A stretch of 64,000 bases of DNA from Lucinisca nassula (Eukaryota; Mollusca; Bivalvia; Lucinida; Lucinidae): the NCBI GenBank assembly GCA_963580285.1, contig CAUZLF010000270.1, forward strand, positions 521,501 through 585,500, written 5' to 3'. Each line of letters opens with the position of its first letter. The first letter of the stretch is position 1. Position numbers and translations under genes: made by a program. Shown here piece after piece: positions 11,236 to 20,830 of this stretch. The notes under the pieces were generated by a model, which worked only from the letters and a program-made list of their open reading frames with translations, was not told the DNA's origin and did not search any database.

Positions 11236-11405
11236 AGTATAAATAAGAAAAATATCACAAATTTTCATAAGAAATGTAGCCATTTTGAAGATATGAAAAA
11301 ATGCACGATCACACGGGTGCGTTATCGTAACGAGGGGACATGATGGAGATAACTTAGGGAAAACTTTTCAATCTTCTTTCACATACCAAACGTTTTCCTT
11401 CATAG

Positions 11406-11593
11406 GCGCCGAACGGAATGATGATGAAGATGATGAGGATGTTTTCGAGTTTAACGACGCGCCAACCCTGTTTGTGGGTCATAAGCGTCAATCGGTTAAT
11501 GATCAAAAACTACCGAACGGAATGAATCGTGAATTTTCGGAAAAGAGTCATTGGGCCATCACTGAAATGAACATCCCTCTAAATATTCTATAA
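11406..11593 (+). other. Possible coding exon of an unknown host gene
   Basis: An open frame of about 62 codons follows a plausible 3' splice site (pyrimidine-rich TTTTCCTTCATAG, AG at 11404-11405). The product is acidic at first (DDEDDED), then mixed, and ends at TAA 11591-11593 where the ribozyme repeat begins. The acceptor is phase 1. No family recognised. It could be chance or part of an unrecognised element. Confidence 0.3.
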
Positions 11594-11661
11594 AAGGGTT
11601 ATCCTTTGGAAGCAAGGAATACACCACAGAACCGGAAAATTTGAAGTGTACATGTTTTTTT

Positions 11662-11707
11662 GGGCCAGACTAGCTAGTTTCGGCCAATTAGGCCTCATCA
11701 GTGACCC
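11662..11707 (-). ncRNA. Type-I hammerhead ribozyme (family A, unit 1)
   Basis: On the minus strand the core CTGATGA and GAAA are separated by 13 nt forming helix II (GGCC, loop TAATT, GGCC). Helix I is GGGTCA with TGGCCC (6 bp, one wobble). After GAAA, CTAGCTAG forms a palindromic helix III, followed by TC. Predicted cleavage follows that C (between 11668 and 11667 on minus). All canonical core nucleotides are present. Confidence 0.88.
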
Positions 11708-11923
11708 TCAAATATTTTCAAAATTCCATAATGGAATCAATGATTCCAAAGGACAAGAAAATATAACCTACACTATGATGTAGGGCAGGGAGACTTTTTA
11801 CGGCCGCCACACATTTCCAGACACCAGCTGCTGTAGTGACGTTAAATGTTCTATAAAAGGGTTATCCTTTGGAAGCAAGGAATACACCACAGAACCGAAA
11901 AATATGAAGTGTACATGTTTTCT

Positions 11924-11969
11924 GGGACAGACTAGCTTGTTTCGGCCATTTAGGCCTCATCAGTGACCC
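11924..11969 (-). ncRNA. Type-I hammerhead ribozyme (family A, unit 2, slightly degraded)
   Basis: Same layout as unit 1. Core CTGATGA/GAAA intact, helix II GGCC-TAAAT-GGCC. One mismatch in helix I (TGTCCC against GGGTCA) and one in helix III (CAAGCTAG). Likely weaker. Confidence 0.75.
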
Positions 11970-12365
11970 TCAAATATTTTCAAATTCCATAATGGAATCA
12001 ATGATCCCAAAGGACAAGAAAATATAAACTATACTATGATGTAGGACAGGGAGACTTTTAACGGCCGCCACACATTCCCCGACACCAGCTGTAGTGACGT
12101 TAAATATTCTAAACCCGCAGCAGACGACATATTGTTGATATTTGTTTTTATTTTTCCCAGAAAGCAAGACTTGACATATGCAAATTGTCTCCATATGAGA
12201 TAATTTTCATGGGATGTCAAATCCTGTTTTCAGGGAAAATTTAGAAAAAAAAACATATCAAATTGTCATCTGCTGCGAAATACCAAGAATACAGAGCGTT
12301 AAGCTAGGATATGGTTCGTATCCATTTTCTCTCATATTGATTCAGTGCACGACAAAAGGTTTAAT

Positions 12366-12876
12366 GGTCGGGCCCATCGGAGTCTACATGGTGTTTTTTA
12401 TTTCTCCAGCATTTCTGTTGTTTCTTGCTGTCGAGTCCTCACCGTTGTTTCATCTCTGTGGTTGTTTGATTTTTGTGTTCATGGAGATGTTGCACTGATG
12501 CGTTAGGAGGTTTACATGCGGACTGAACAAAATAATTGTGTTAATCGCGACGGAAGTAAGGGCGTGGATTGTGGCCACGTAAAATCGATTTAAGCCCCCC
12601 AGTGGAATTCGTTTCCGCTGACCGTTCCAAGGCGGTTGTTCTGTCGCGGTTTATTTTTGTAATGGTTTGACTTTGGGTGTTTGTGTTGCTTATATTATTT
12701 TTTATTTTGGATAGCTTTTTGGCCATTTTGTGGGAAAGTATCTGTCCTTTTGGCTTTCCGCTGTTGGTGTTTCCGTTGGGGTCTGTTGCTTCATGTTTGT
12801 GTTTCTTTCCCTTTGGTGTCTCTGATGGGAGCTGTGGGTTAATTGTATCGATTCCTGATCTTTGCCTCTACTTCTA
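12366..12876 (+). mobile_element. Penelope-like 3' UTR fragment
   Basis: Covers the post-ORF region from GGGCCCATCGGAGTCTA through AAAATCGATTTAAGCC and the GCGGTTTATTTTTG segment, ending TACTTCTA at 12876. No RT coding remains. Confidence 0.85.
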
Positions 12877-12889
12877 TTAAGTAAGGATG

Positions 12890-13067
12890 TGTGACTACCA
12901 AATACTTTTTGAGACCAGCCTCCACATGCGAATAGGCTGATTAGTTTCTTCGCATGCCACAATGGTCATTATGGATTCTGAGTCATCCAAAGACCGAAAA
13001 GTGAAGATTTTTGTGAATGGGTAAATCCGGGTCAGCAGAGAAAACATTTTCACAAGGCTGCAACTTC
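12890..13067 (+). pseudogene. Mariner relic 2, probable N-terminal part
   Basis: Text before the inserted Penelope-like end holds an ATG at 12971 and short mariner-like coding. The assignment rests mainly on continuity with 13323-13822, which is clearly mariner-like. The frame is closed by stops. Confidence 0.4.
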
Positions 13068-13322
13068 GATTGTGGCCACATTAAATTCTTCTCTCGCGGT
13101 TTATTTTTGTTATGGTTTATCTTTGGGTGTTTGTGTCGCTTATAGTATTTTATTTTGGATAGCCTATTGGCCATTTTGTGGGAAAGTAACTATCCTTTTG
13201 GCTTTCCGCTATTGATATTTCCAAGGGTCTGGTGTTTCATGTTTGTGTTTCTTCCCCTTTGGTGTCTCTGATGGGAGCTGTGGGTTAATTGTATCGATTC
13301 CTGATCATTGCCACCAATTCTA
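13068..13322 (+). mobile_element. Penelope-like 3' UTR fragment
   Basis: ATTGTGGCCACATTAAAT then the GCGGTTTATTTTTG to CCAATTCTA end of the family. It appears inserted into mariner relic 2. Confidence 0.8.
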
Positions 13323-13822
13323 TTTGGAGACGATTTATAGAAAAGCCACGAAGATTTATTTGCTGTATATTCAGACCGTGCTGTACCATTTTACACAATT
13401 GCCAGGTGGGTCAGGGAATTTAAAGATGGGAGAAAGCTGCTTACTGATAAGCCACGTCCAGGAGCACCAAAATCGAAGTTGCACGAGACTTCGATGGCGT
13501 AAATTAAAACCAACAAAACAAAACAAAGGGAAAAAAAACAAAACAAAAAAAAAACAGGAAGACAATGATCCCAATGTTTCTGTTCGTGAAATGTTTCTAT
13601 CGGTAATGTCCATAAAGTGCTACATGAAGAACTGGGACTAAGAAAGATTAAGATTCTGCGCGATGTGTACCATATGTTTTGACTACTGAGCAGAAAAAAT
13701 AGGGTTTCTTGTGCCAGACAACTTTTGGACATGTTCAAGCCTAACGGTAATAAGAGAGTATCAGATGTAGTCACAGAAGATGAAACTTGGATCCCCAACA
13801 AACGTTCTAACATGATGTGGCT
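13323..13822 (+). pseudogene. Mariner relic 2, central transposase part
   Basis: Conceptual reading over several frames gives mariner-type text: IARWVREFKDGRKLL, DKPRPGAPKS, then a TTEQKK-like and an ETWI-like segment (first catalytic region). It contains an A-rich insertion (13501-13555) and many frame breaks. It continues after the S1 insertion at 14361-14430 and ends at 18388-18880. Confidence 0.65.
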
Positions 13823-14360
13823 CGGCCCCCGCCCATAGGGGCTTGACAAAATATATGGGCTGCATGATGCTTCTACGCAGAGCTGAATCCGGACCGCACA
13901 CTAGTACTGGTAAACCGCTTAGAGGATCTAAGCCTATCATGGAACCGCGGTGCGAGGCGGACCGTCCATGCTAATAAGTAGAAGTAAAACAAAGATCAGG
14001 AATTGATACAATTAACTTACTCCACCCATAAAAGACACCAAAGGGAAAGAAATACAAACATTAAGCGACCAGACCATAATGGAAACCTAAACAAAGGAAG
14101 GCCATAAGGACAGAAATGGCCATCCAAAACCAAAAGACACAAGTGATACACACAGTAAGTAACAAACAACAACATAAATAAATCGCCACAGAAGAGCCGC
14201 CTTGGAACGGTCAATAAACCCTATTGGTTTCATTGGGCGACAGGGCTTGAGATGTCATTTCATCTCAGTGTCGGGTAAAAGTCCAACAAAATTTGACGCA
14301 ACGTCTCCAAAATTACCTTTACAGTGTTAATGGGGACGTTAAACCTCAAATCAACCAACC
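13823..14360 (+). mobile_element. S1 retroposon inserted in mariner relic, itself split
   Basis: The S1 5' half lies at 13823-13977 and the 3' half at 14213-14360. The flanks AACATGATGTGGCT (13809-13822) and AACATAATGTGACT (14361-14374) are an ageing duplication with two mismatches. Confidence 0.8.
13978..14212 (-). mobile_element. Penelope-like 3' end, 235 bp, precise insertion in S1
   Basis: Minus orientation. Its 3' terminus is GTAGAAGTAAAAC read from the plus strand. It is flanked by AATAA (13973-13977, 14213-14217), which occurs once in uninterrupted S1 copies. This defines both ends of a severely 5'-truncated insertion. Confidence 0.85.
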
Positions 14361-14430
14361 AACATAATGTGACTGACAAAAGATGAGCCCCGCCCAGTCG
14401 TTTGTAAGCAAGAGTTTCACCATAGTGGCG

Positions 14431-14460
14431 GCCGTAAAACATCTCCCCGTACTTCATCAT
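14431..14460 (+). repeat. First partial unit of satellite family C
   Basis: TAGTGGCGGCCGTAAAACATC then CCCCGTACTTCATCAT, the conserved box of the 16020 array. The LINE inserts immediately after it. The preceding base belongs to mariner relic 2. Confidence 0.7.
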
Positions 14461-14649
14461 ATCTATCTATCTTCTTATACTGAGTCGGTCATATCTGGCC
14501 ATTACCTCAGTTGATTGGGTGGCTAAATTTAGAATTTAGCTGAAAAAAAAAAAAAGAAAAAAAAAAGAGAGGCACTGGAGGCGTCCTTAAAACTATTTAC
14601 AATCTGCATAACAGAGGTATCCTAAAACGCATACCTCTGAGTCCCAATC

Positions 14650-16016
14650 TTACACTGTGCGGGCTTTGAACTCTTCTGCAGACTTGGCATTCACCGCAGA
14701 GGAGGGAAGACTATTCCATTGGGGAATAGTTCTAGGAAAGAACGAGTTCTTCAGGGCATCACTATAGGACTGGTATCTACGATATTGTGAGTCGTTTACT
14801 TTTGATGCCCTTGTTTGGGTCGACATTGTTACAGGGGTCAAGTACCTATCTTTATCAATAGACACTGAATCAGAGTGTATCTTGTAGAAGAAGGTTAAAG
14901 AGGACTGCTCACGACGGGCCTCCAGGGACGGCCACTCTAGCTCATTAAGCATGTCACCGACGCTACTTCTATTTCGCCATCGCCTACAGGTCCATCGAGC
15001 AGCTGTCCTCTGCACCTTCTCCACCTGCTGAGTCTGAGTTTTAACATAGGGATGCCAAATGGGTGAAGCATATTCGAGTTGAGGGCGAACCAATGTTTTA
15101 TATGCAACATCCTTTGTCTGCCTAGGTGCAAAAGCCAAGTTCCGTCTAAGGAATCCCAAAGTCCTAGTTGCTTTAGATGTAATCTCTGAGATATGTTGAC
15201 CCCAATCAAGATCGTCAGTGATGGTGATACCAAGATATTTGGCGGATTGAACATGCTCCAAAACGTGCAGGTGAAGAGTATAGTCAAACTTAATTTGCTT
15301 ATCCGGAGGGTGTCGTGACACTCTCATTGAGTGACATTTGGCCACATTGAACTTCATTTGCCAATCGGCCTCCCACTGTGCAAGTTGATCCAGGTCATCT
15401 TGTAAAATAAGACAGTCAGAAGGAGAATATATGTTCCTATACAGGACACAATCATCAGCAAACAAACGGACCGATGACCTGATATTATCGGGGAGATCAT
15501 TAATGAAAACCAAGAAAAGGACCGGTCCAAGGACCGAACCTTGGGGGACTCCAGATAAAACAGGGACTGGATCAGACGCTTGGCCATCAAGTACAACTTG
15601 TTGTGAGCGCCCAGAGAGCCATGAGCTAATCCACCTATGCGTGGATCCTCTTATCCAATAGTACTCCAGCTTATGTAATAGCCTTCTGTGAGGTACCTTG
15701 TCGAAGGCCTTAGCAAAGTAGAAGTAAAACAAAGATCAGGAATTGATACAATTAACTTACTCCACCCATAAAAGACACCAAAGGGAAAGAAATACAAACA
15801 TTAAGCGACCAGACCATAATGGAAACCTTAACAAAGGAAGGCCATAAGGACAGTTACTTTCCCACAAAATGGCCATATGGTCATCCGAAACTAAAAGACA
15901 CAAGTGATACACACAGTAAGTAACAAACAACAACATAAAATAAATCGCGTCCATGATGATCAAGTCAGTCTGTTTGTGGCCACGGTTTATGGCCCCATCC
16001 AGATTGCTCACAATGT
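14650..16016 (-). pseudogene. LINE reverse transcriptase (Jockey/CR1-like), interrupted
   Basis: The main open part is 15732-14650. Seen: FDKVPHRRLL, SGVPQGSVLGPVLF, FADDCVLY (catalytic Asp pair near 15460), YLGITITDDLDW and the thumb-like RPQLEYASPIWHP, ending EFKARTV. The upstream part, reading QTDLIIMD at 16016-15949, lies beyond the inserted Penelope-like fragment. The N-terminal endonuclease is missing. Confidence 0.9.
15718..15948 (-). mobile_element. Penelope-like 3' end inside LINE RT
   Basis: Starts GTAGAAGTAAAAC (plus view) and ends at TAAATCGC. The LINE coding text is contiguous across it apart from a shared GT, so the insertion is precise. Confidence 0.85.
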
Positions 16017-16019
16017 CAT

Positions 16020-17143
16020 GGTGCAGACTATATTTTTATTTTCTTTGGACACATCGAGTCCATTGCTGGTAATTGGAAAATCGAGTACCGCTGAAATCGA
16101 TGCTAGAGGGAGGGGGATGGGTGGGGGGGGGGGGGTTGCGTATTCAGCCTTGCAGACAACAGTGCTGTTTATGAAGAAACGCATTAAAACTGAGTTTCCG
16201 GTTTTCATTCTAATATACATTCTTTGCTTCCAAAGCTAACCTTTTTCATTCATTTTTACGACACTGCAGCTGGTGTTTAGTGCTGTGTGGCGGCCGTAAA
16301 ACGTCTCCTCGTACTTCATCATAGTGCAGATTATATTTTTATTTTCTTTGCACGCATCGAGTCCATTGCTGGTAATTTTATAATCAAGTACCGCTGAAAT
16401 CGATGCTAGAGGGAGAGGGTGGGGGGCGTATTCAGCCTTGCAGACAACAGTGCTGTTTATGAAGAAACTCATTAAACCGAGTTTCCGGTTTTCATTCTAG
16501 TATACATTCTTTGCTTCCAAAGCTAACCTTTTCATTCATTTTACGACACTGCAGCTGGTGTTGAGTGCTGTGTGGCGGCCGTAAAACGTCTCCCCGTACT
16601 TCATTATAGTGCAGATTATATTTTTATTTTCTTTGGACGCATCGAGTCCATTGCTGGTAATTGGAAAATCGAGTACCGCTGAAATCGATGCTAGAGGAAT
16701 GGGGGAGGGGGTGGGGATGGGTTGCATATTCAGCCTTGCAGACAACAGTGCTGTTTATGAAGAAACTCATTAAAACCGAGTTTCCGGTTTTCATTCTAAT
16801 AAACATTCTTTGCTTCCAAAGCTCACCTTTTTCATTCATTTTTACGACACTGCAGCTGGTGTTTGGTGCTGTGTGGTGGCCGTAAAACGTCTCCCCGTAC
16901 TTCATCATAGTGCAGATTATATTTTGATTTTTTTTGGACGCATCGAGTCCATTGCTGGTAATTTGAAATTCAAGTACCGCTGAAATCGATGCTAGAGGGA
17001 GGGGGGGGGGGGGTGGGGTGCGTATTCAGCCTTGCAGACAACAGTGCTGTTTATGAAGAAACTCATTAAAACCGAGTTTCCGGTTTTCATTCTAGTATAC
17101 ATTCTTTGCTTCAAAAGCTAACCTTTTTCATTCATTTTACGAA
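16020..17143 (+). repeat. Satellite family C, four units of about 285-303 bp
   Basis: Landmark GTGCAGAxTATATTT at 16021, 16324, 16611 and 16911. Units contain CAGCTGGTG...GTGTGGCGGCCGTAAAAC, a poly-G tract, and end with CATTCTTTGCTTCCAAAG. They align end to end with family A units, but where family A has the hammerhead these read CGCTGAAATCGATGCTAG, a collapsed relic. The proline- or glycine-rich small frames here are artefacts. Confidence 0.88.
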
Positions 17144-18118
17144 GTAGAAGTAAAACAAAGATCAGGAATTGATACAATTAACTTACTCCACCCATAGAAG
17201 GCACCAAAGGGAAAGAAATACAAACATTAAGCGACCAGACCATAATGGAAACCTAAACAAAGGATGGCCATAAGGACAGTTACTTTCCCACAAAATGGCC
17301 ATATGGCCATCCAAAACCAAAAGACACAAGTGATACACACAGTAAGTAACAAACAACAACATAAATAAATCGCCACAGAAGAGCCGCCTTGGAACGGTCA
17401 GTGGAAGATTTCCACTGTGTGTGTTGGGGGGGGGGGGGGGGGGGGGGAAACCACTGAAATGCTGGAGCAAAAGAAAACCAACAGTTAGACTCCGATGAGC
17501 CCGACCAGAGACAGAGCATCAGGCACCAACCAACATTATCTCTCTAATTTTCAATAAGCCTTTACGTTGGAGCCGTCATAGAATCTGAGGCCTGACCCAC
17601 CGGCGTGCAATTAAAGAGGGAAGCAAAGTTGCCAACCGTGATTGGGTTAACTACCATACATGCAGTCTGTCGTATAATAACCATGTTGTACCCAATCTTT
17701 TTATATCGAAGAATGATTTTACGAAATTGGGTGCTGAAGTCATTGCGGTTATATATTTTTCTGAATATATATACTAAGTCACCATAAAATTCGGGTTCCG
17801 ATAGACCTTGTTGCAGAAGAGATTTAAGTCCAATATTGAATTTTGAAATTAAATCAGAATGGCGTCTATAAAATTTTGAAAAGGCTTTGCGTAGTTTATG
17901 GTACCGATAACCCTGATAAAGGAGTTTAGCCGTTAATAATTTATTACGAGTGTTGATGTCAGTTACATGACTACACACTCTAGCAAATCGAATTAATTGC
18001 GAAATATAAACGCCATATGCTGGCGCACGAGGAACATCACCATCCAAAAAAGGAAAATTTACAATCTCAAAATCAAAGTCATCGCGTTTATCATAAATTT
18101 TGCACGAAACAAATCCAG
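17144..18118 (-). mobile_element. Penelope-like element, 3' 975 bp, inserted in family C array
   Basis: Minus orientation: RT C-terminal region (18113-17562), then UTR to the GTAGAAG terminus at 17144. Family C sequence is split at ATTTTACGA / GCAGCTGGTG. A poly-G run occurs at 17427-17447. Confidence 0.9.
17562..18113 (-). CDS. Penelope-like RT, C-terminal region (partial)
   Basis: An open frame of about 184 codons from the truncation point to the stop at 17562. It follows the RT core in the 47849 copy and contains YGVYISQLIRFAR, HKLRKAFSKFYRRHSDLIS, PEFYGDLVY, RKIILRYKKIGYN and the terminal PVGQASDSMTAPT. Near-identical to 36940-37322 and 48385-48801. The conserved C-terminus has no GIY-YIG motif, so any endonuclease would be N-terminal or absent. 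This copy lacks the nonsense change seen in the 48.3-kb copy. Confidence 0.85.
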   Translation of the reverse strand, partial: FVSCKIYDKRDDFDFEIVNFPFLDGDVPRAPAYGVYISQLIRFARVCSHVTDINTRNKLLTAKLLYQGYRYHKLRKAFSKFYRRHSDLISKFNIGLKSLLQQGLSEPEFYGDLVYIFRKIYNRNDFSTQFRKIILRYKKIGYNMVIIRQTACMVVNPITVGNFASLFNCTPVGQASDSMTAPT

Positions 18119-18387
18119 CTGCAGCTGGTGTTTAGTGTTGTGTGGCGGCCGTAAAACGTCTCCCCGTACTTCATTATAGTGCAGATTATATTTTTATTTT
18201 CTTTAGGCGCATCGAGTCCATTGCTGACAATTTGAAAATCGAGTACCGCTGAAACCGATGCTAGGGGGCGTATTCAGCCTTGCAGACAACAGTGCTGTTT
18301 ATGAAGAATTTCAATAACAACGGTTTCCGGTTTTCATTCTAATAATGTATTCTTTGCTTCCAAAGTTAACTTTTTGCATTTATTTCA
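18119..18387 (+). repeat. Satellite family C, fifth unit
   Basis: GCAGCTGGTGTTTAGTG to CTTTGCTTCCAAAG, continuing the array after the Penelope-like insertion. It lacks the poly-G tract. Confidence 0.85.
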
Positions 18388-18880
18388 GAGTCGGAAGAGG
18401 CTTCTGACAATTTTTTATTCCACCATGAAGGACCGGTGGCTGTGGGTATTCTACCAGAAAAAGCAACTATGACTGGAAGATATTATAGAGTAAATGTGCT
18501 CCCCCAAGTAGTTTCTATATTGAATGATCGTCGCCCCATCACGGGAAACTCTTGAATCATGATTTTGAATCATAATAATGAAAATGCCAGTGCCCATAAA
18601 ACAGGAGCCGCAACCCCGTACCTGTCAGAGAACCGGATTGCAACTCTCCCCCAACCCGCCTACAGTCCTGACTTAGCACCATGCGATTTCTGGTTATTTC
18701 CTAGACTGAAGGAACTGTTAGCGGAAACAGATATACTCGTGTCCAAGACCTGCCAAAAGCAGTAAATTCAGGGTTACGGGGTAAGAGTACCGGGCAGCAT
18801 TTGATAAATTGTGCAGAAGGTTGCATTTGTGCATACAGAGAGGTGGGGAGTACTTTGAGGGACTGTAAAAAGAAGAGTAA
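18388..18880 (+). pseudogene. Mariner relic 2, C-terminal transposase part
   Basis: Multi-frame reading gives the mariner catalytic end: HHEGPVAVGILPEKA, then SENRIATLPQPAYSPDLA PCDFW (third Asp region) and FPRLKELLAE in the frame 18559-18765. The last part resembles the mariner GEYFEG ending. Together with 13323-13822 and 14361-14430 this is one gene separated by the satellite array and its nested elements. Confidence 0.75.
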
Positions 18881-19803
18881 AATCGGAGGACAAATACTAG
18901 ATTAAATGAGGTATTTTAATTACTATATAAACACCCCGCGTAACAAGTGCTTGGAGAACTAGTCCGACAGAAGTTTCACTGAACCTAGATTTGCGGTGTA
19001 TACAAAATGTTTTGCTATATTTTGAAAGCAGAGACCTTCTACTTTTAAGAATCTGCTTGATGCCGTCTTGTCACCCTTGTGCATTGCTAAGAAATCAAGA
19101 GGGCGCCCAAGATGGCCGACAGAATAGAAAAATTCAAACTTAATACACTGGTTGCCCATATGCTTGAACTTCAAACCTACATGAGTCATCAAATGTTTTT
19201 GAATTTAGGCCATTTTAAGATATTTCTTCCTTTGTGTTTCATATTTTAACACTCTGTGGTGCTGTTTACGTTACAAAATATAAAGTACCACACAGAATCT
19301 TCATTCTCACCATTAGTTGTTTAAATGATATGTTTTCCAATGAACATTTTGTCTAACTATTATATGTATTAAATAACGCACATTTAAACTATTTAAAACT
19401 ACATTTTTTAGGTTCTATGTTGAAAGGTTTTTGAATTATACTATATTTAACATAGTAACACCTATACACGCAAATATACAAAAAAGCAAAACTAATGTTA
19501 ATTCAAAGGCAGATATTGTCCTCAACCTTTTCAAATGTTTTAAATATCCATCGTCTTATTAATGTTTCTATTTTTGGTGTTCAAAAATGCTGATTTAGGG
19601 CATAACGATGTTCAATTTACCGAAAGTAACGCATTTAACAAGTGAATCAGCAAGGTCCATGTTTTCGTGTTCGGTGTTTACATAATGCATTTCGCTAGTG
19701 TTAATTTTCCAAAATTAGACTCATTTGAATAGAAATTAGTATGTAGACCTAAACAGCTAAACTCATTTTTTTTGTTGTTTTTTGTTTTTTTGAACAGTAT
19801 TGA
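18881..19803. other. No confident gene; AT-rich
   Basis: No transposon or exon recognised apart from a weak ATG context at 19112. Long runs of short AT-rich words. Confidence 0.6.
19112..19249 (+). other. Weak small ORF with strong start context
   Basis: 45 codons starting in CCCAAGATGGCCGACAG, which resembles the AAGATGGCGG-type motif common at metazoan transcription and translation starts. The product (MADRIEKFKLNTLV...) is not recognised. It may be a first-exon relic or chance. Confidence 0.2.
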
Positions 19804-19968
19804 ATATGTTCTATAGAAGGGTTATCCTTTGGAAGCAAGGAATACACCACAAATGAAAAGTATGGAGTGGACAAGTTTTCTGGGCCAGACTAGCTAGTTT
19901 CGGCCAATTAGGCCTCATCAGTGACCCTCAAGATATTTTCAAAATTCAATTATGGAATCAATGACTCA
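19804..19968 (-). mobile_element. Retrozyme-like family A, single truncated unit
   Basis: Matches the portion of family A from TTCTATAGAAGGGTTATCC to AATCAATGA; the conserved box half is missing. It keeps an intact hammerhead. Confidence 0.8.
19882..19927 (-). ncRNA. Type-I hammerhead ribozyme (family A, third copy)
   Basis: Identical over 46 nt to the ribozyme at 11662-11707: CTGATGA core, GGCC/GGCC helix II, GAAA, palindromic CTAGCTAG helix III, helix I GGGTCA/TGGCCC. Identity while the surrounding sequence diverges suggests constraint or recent common origin. Confidence 0.88.
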
Positions 19969-20185
19969 TTTGACTATAGTATTCATTATAGTAAATTGTG
20001 TTACGTTTCTTTTTTCTTTACATGAATTAAACATATACATTCTCAGAGAATTCTACCATTGAGCTAACAAAAAAGTATGATGATACTTCTCAGATTTAAA
20101 ATACTTCTTTTCAAATGGCATATTTTAGTTTCAGCCCAATTTCTGCGCAGATGTAACGTATATGACTAAATAAGACTTAAATAAG

Positions 20186-20830
20186 ACGCCGGTGGGTCGG
20201 GCCTCAGATTCTATGACGGTTCCAACGTAAAGGCTTATTGAGAATTAGAGAGATCTTATTCAAGGTAATGTTGGTTGGTGCCCGATGCTCTGTCTCTGGT
20301 TGGGTCCATCGGCGTCTAACTGTTGGTTTTCTCCAGCATTTCAGTGGTTTCTTGCTGCCGAGTCCTCACCGTTGTCTCACCTCTGTGGTTCTTTGATTAT
20401 TTGTGTTCACGGAGATGTTGCACTGATGAGTAAGGAGGCCTTCATGCGGACTGAACAAATTATTTGTCTAAATCGCGACGGAAGTAAGGGCGAGGATTGT
20501 GGCCACGTTAAATCGATTTAAGCCCCCCGACCCCCCCTCCCCCCCCACCCCCGCCCCAGTGGAAATCTTTTCACTGACCGTTCCAAGACGGTTCTTCTGT
20601 GGCGGCTTATTTATGTTGTTGTTTGTTACTTACTGTGTGTATCACTTGTGTCTTTTTATTTTGGATGGTCATATGGCCATTTTGTGGGAAAGTAACTGTC
20701 CTTATGGCCTTCCTTTTTTTAGGTTTCCTAAAAGGTCTTGTCGCTTCATGTTTGTGTTTCTTTCCCTTTGGTGTCTCTGACGGGTGGAGTAAGTTAATTG
20801 TATCGATTCCTGATCTTTGTTTTACTTCTA
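20186..20830 (+). mobile_element. Penelope-like 3' end with last RT codons
   Basis: Starts at GCCGGTGGGTCGGGCCTCAG (end of the RT ORF), runs through the whole 3' UTR with a C-rich stretch at 20527-20560, and ends TTTACTTCTA. Confidence 0.85.

Larger units (their letters stand above)
11584..12110 (-). mobile_element. Retrozyme-like tandem dimer (family A), 258-263-bp units
   Basis: Two head-to-tail units (11588-11850 and 11851-12109 by the CTATAAAAGG landmark), each with one hammerhead ribozyme on the minus strand. Each also has a box, read on minus as CAGCTGGTGT...GTGTGGCGGCCGT, shared with the arrays at 16020 and 46926. Tandem dimers of a few hundred bp with one type-I hammerhead per unit are the hallmark of metazoan retrozymes. 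A truncated third copy is at 19804. Confidence 0.8.
14461..16019 (-). mobile_element. Non-LTR retrotransposon (LINE), 5'-truncated
   Basis: On the minus strand it runs from within the RT domain (16019) to a 3' UTR with A/T-rich tracts and a terminal AAGATAGATAGAT tail at 14461. It lies between the two parts of a family C unit (ACTTCATCAT / GTGCAGACTATATT). A Penelope-like 3' end (15718-15948) splits the RT. A remnant of the same 3' end lies at 41452. Confidence 0.85.

Noticed and set aside
16008..16908. Proline-rich frames in the satellite array
   Set aside because: Produced by poly-G/C tracts within repeated 295-bp units.
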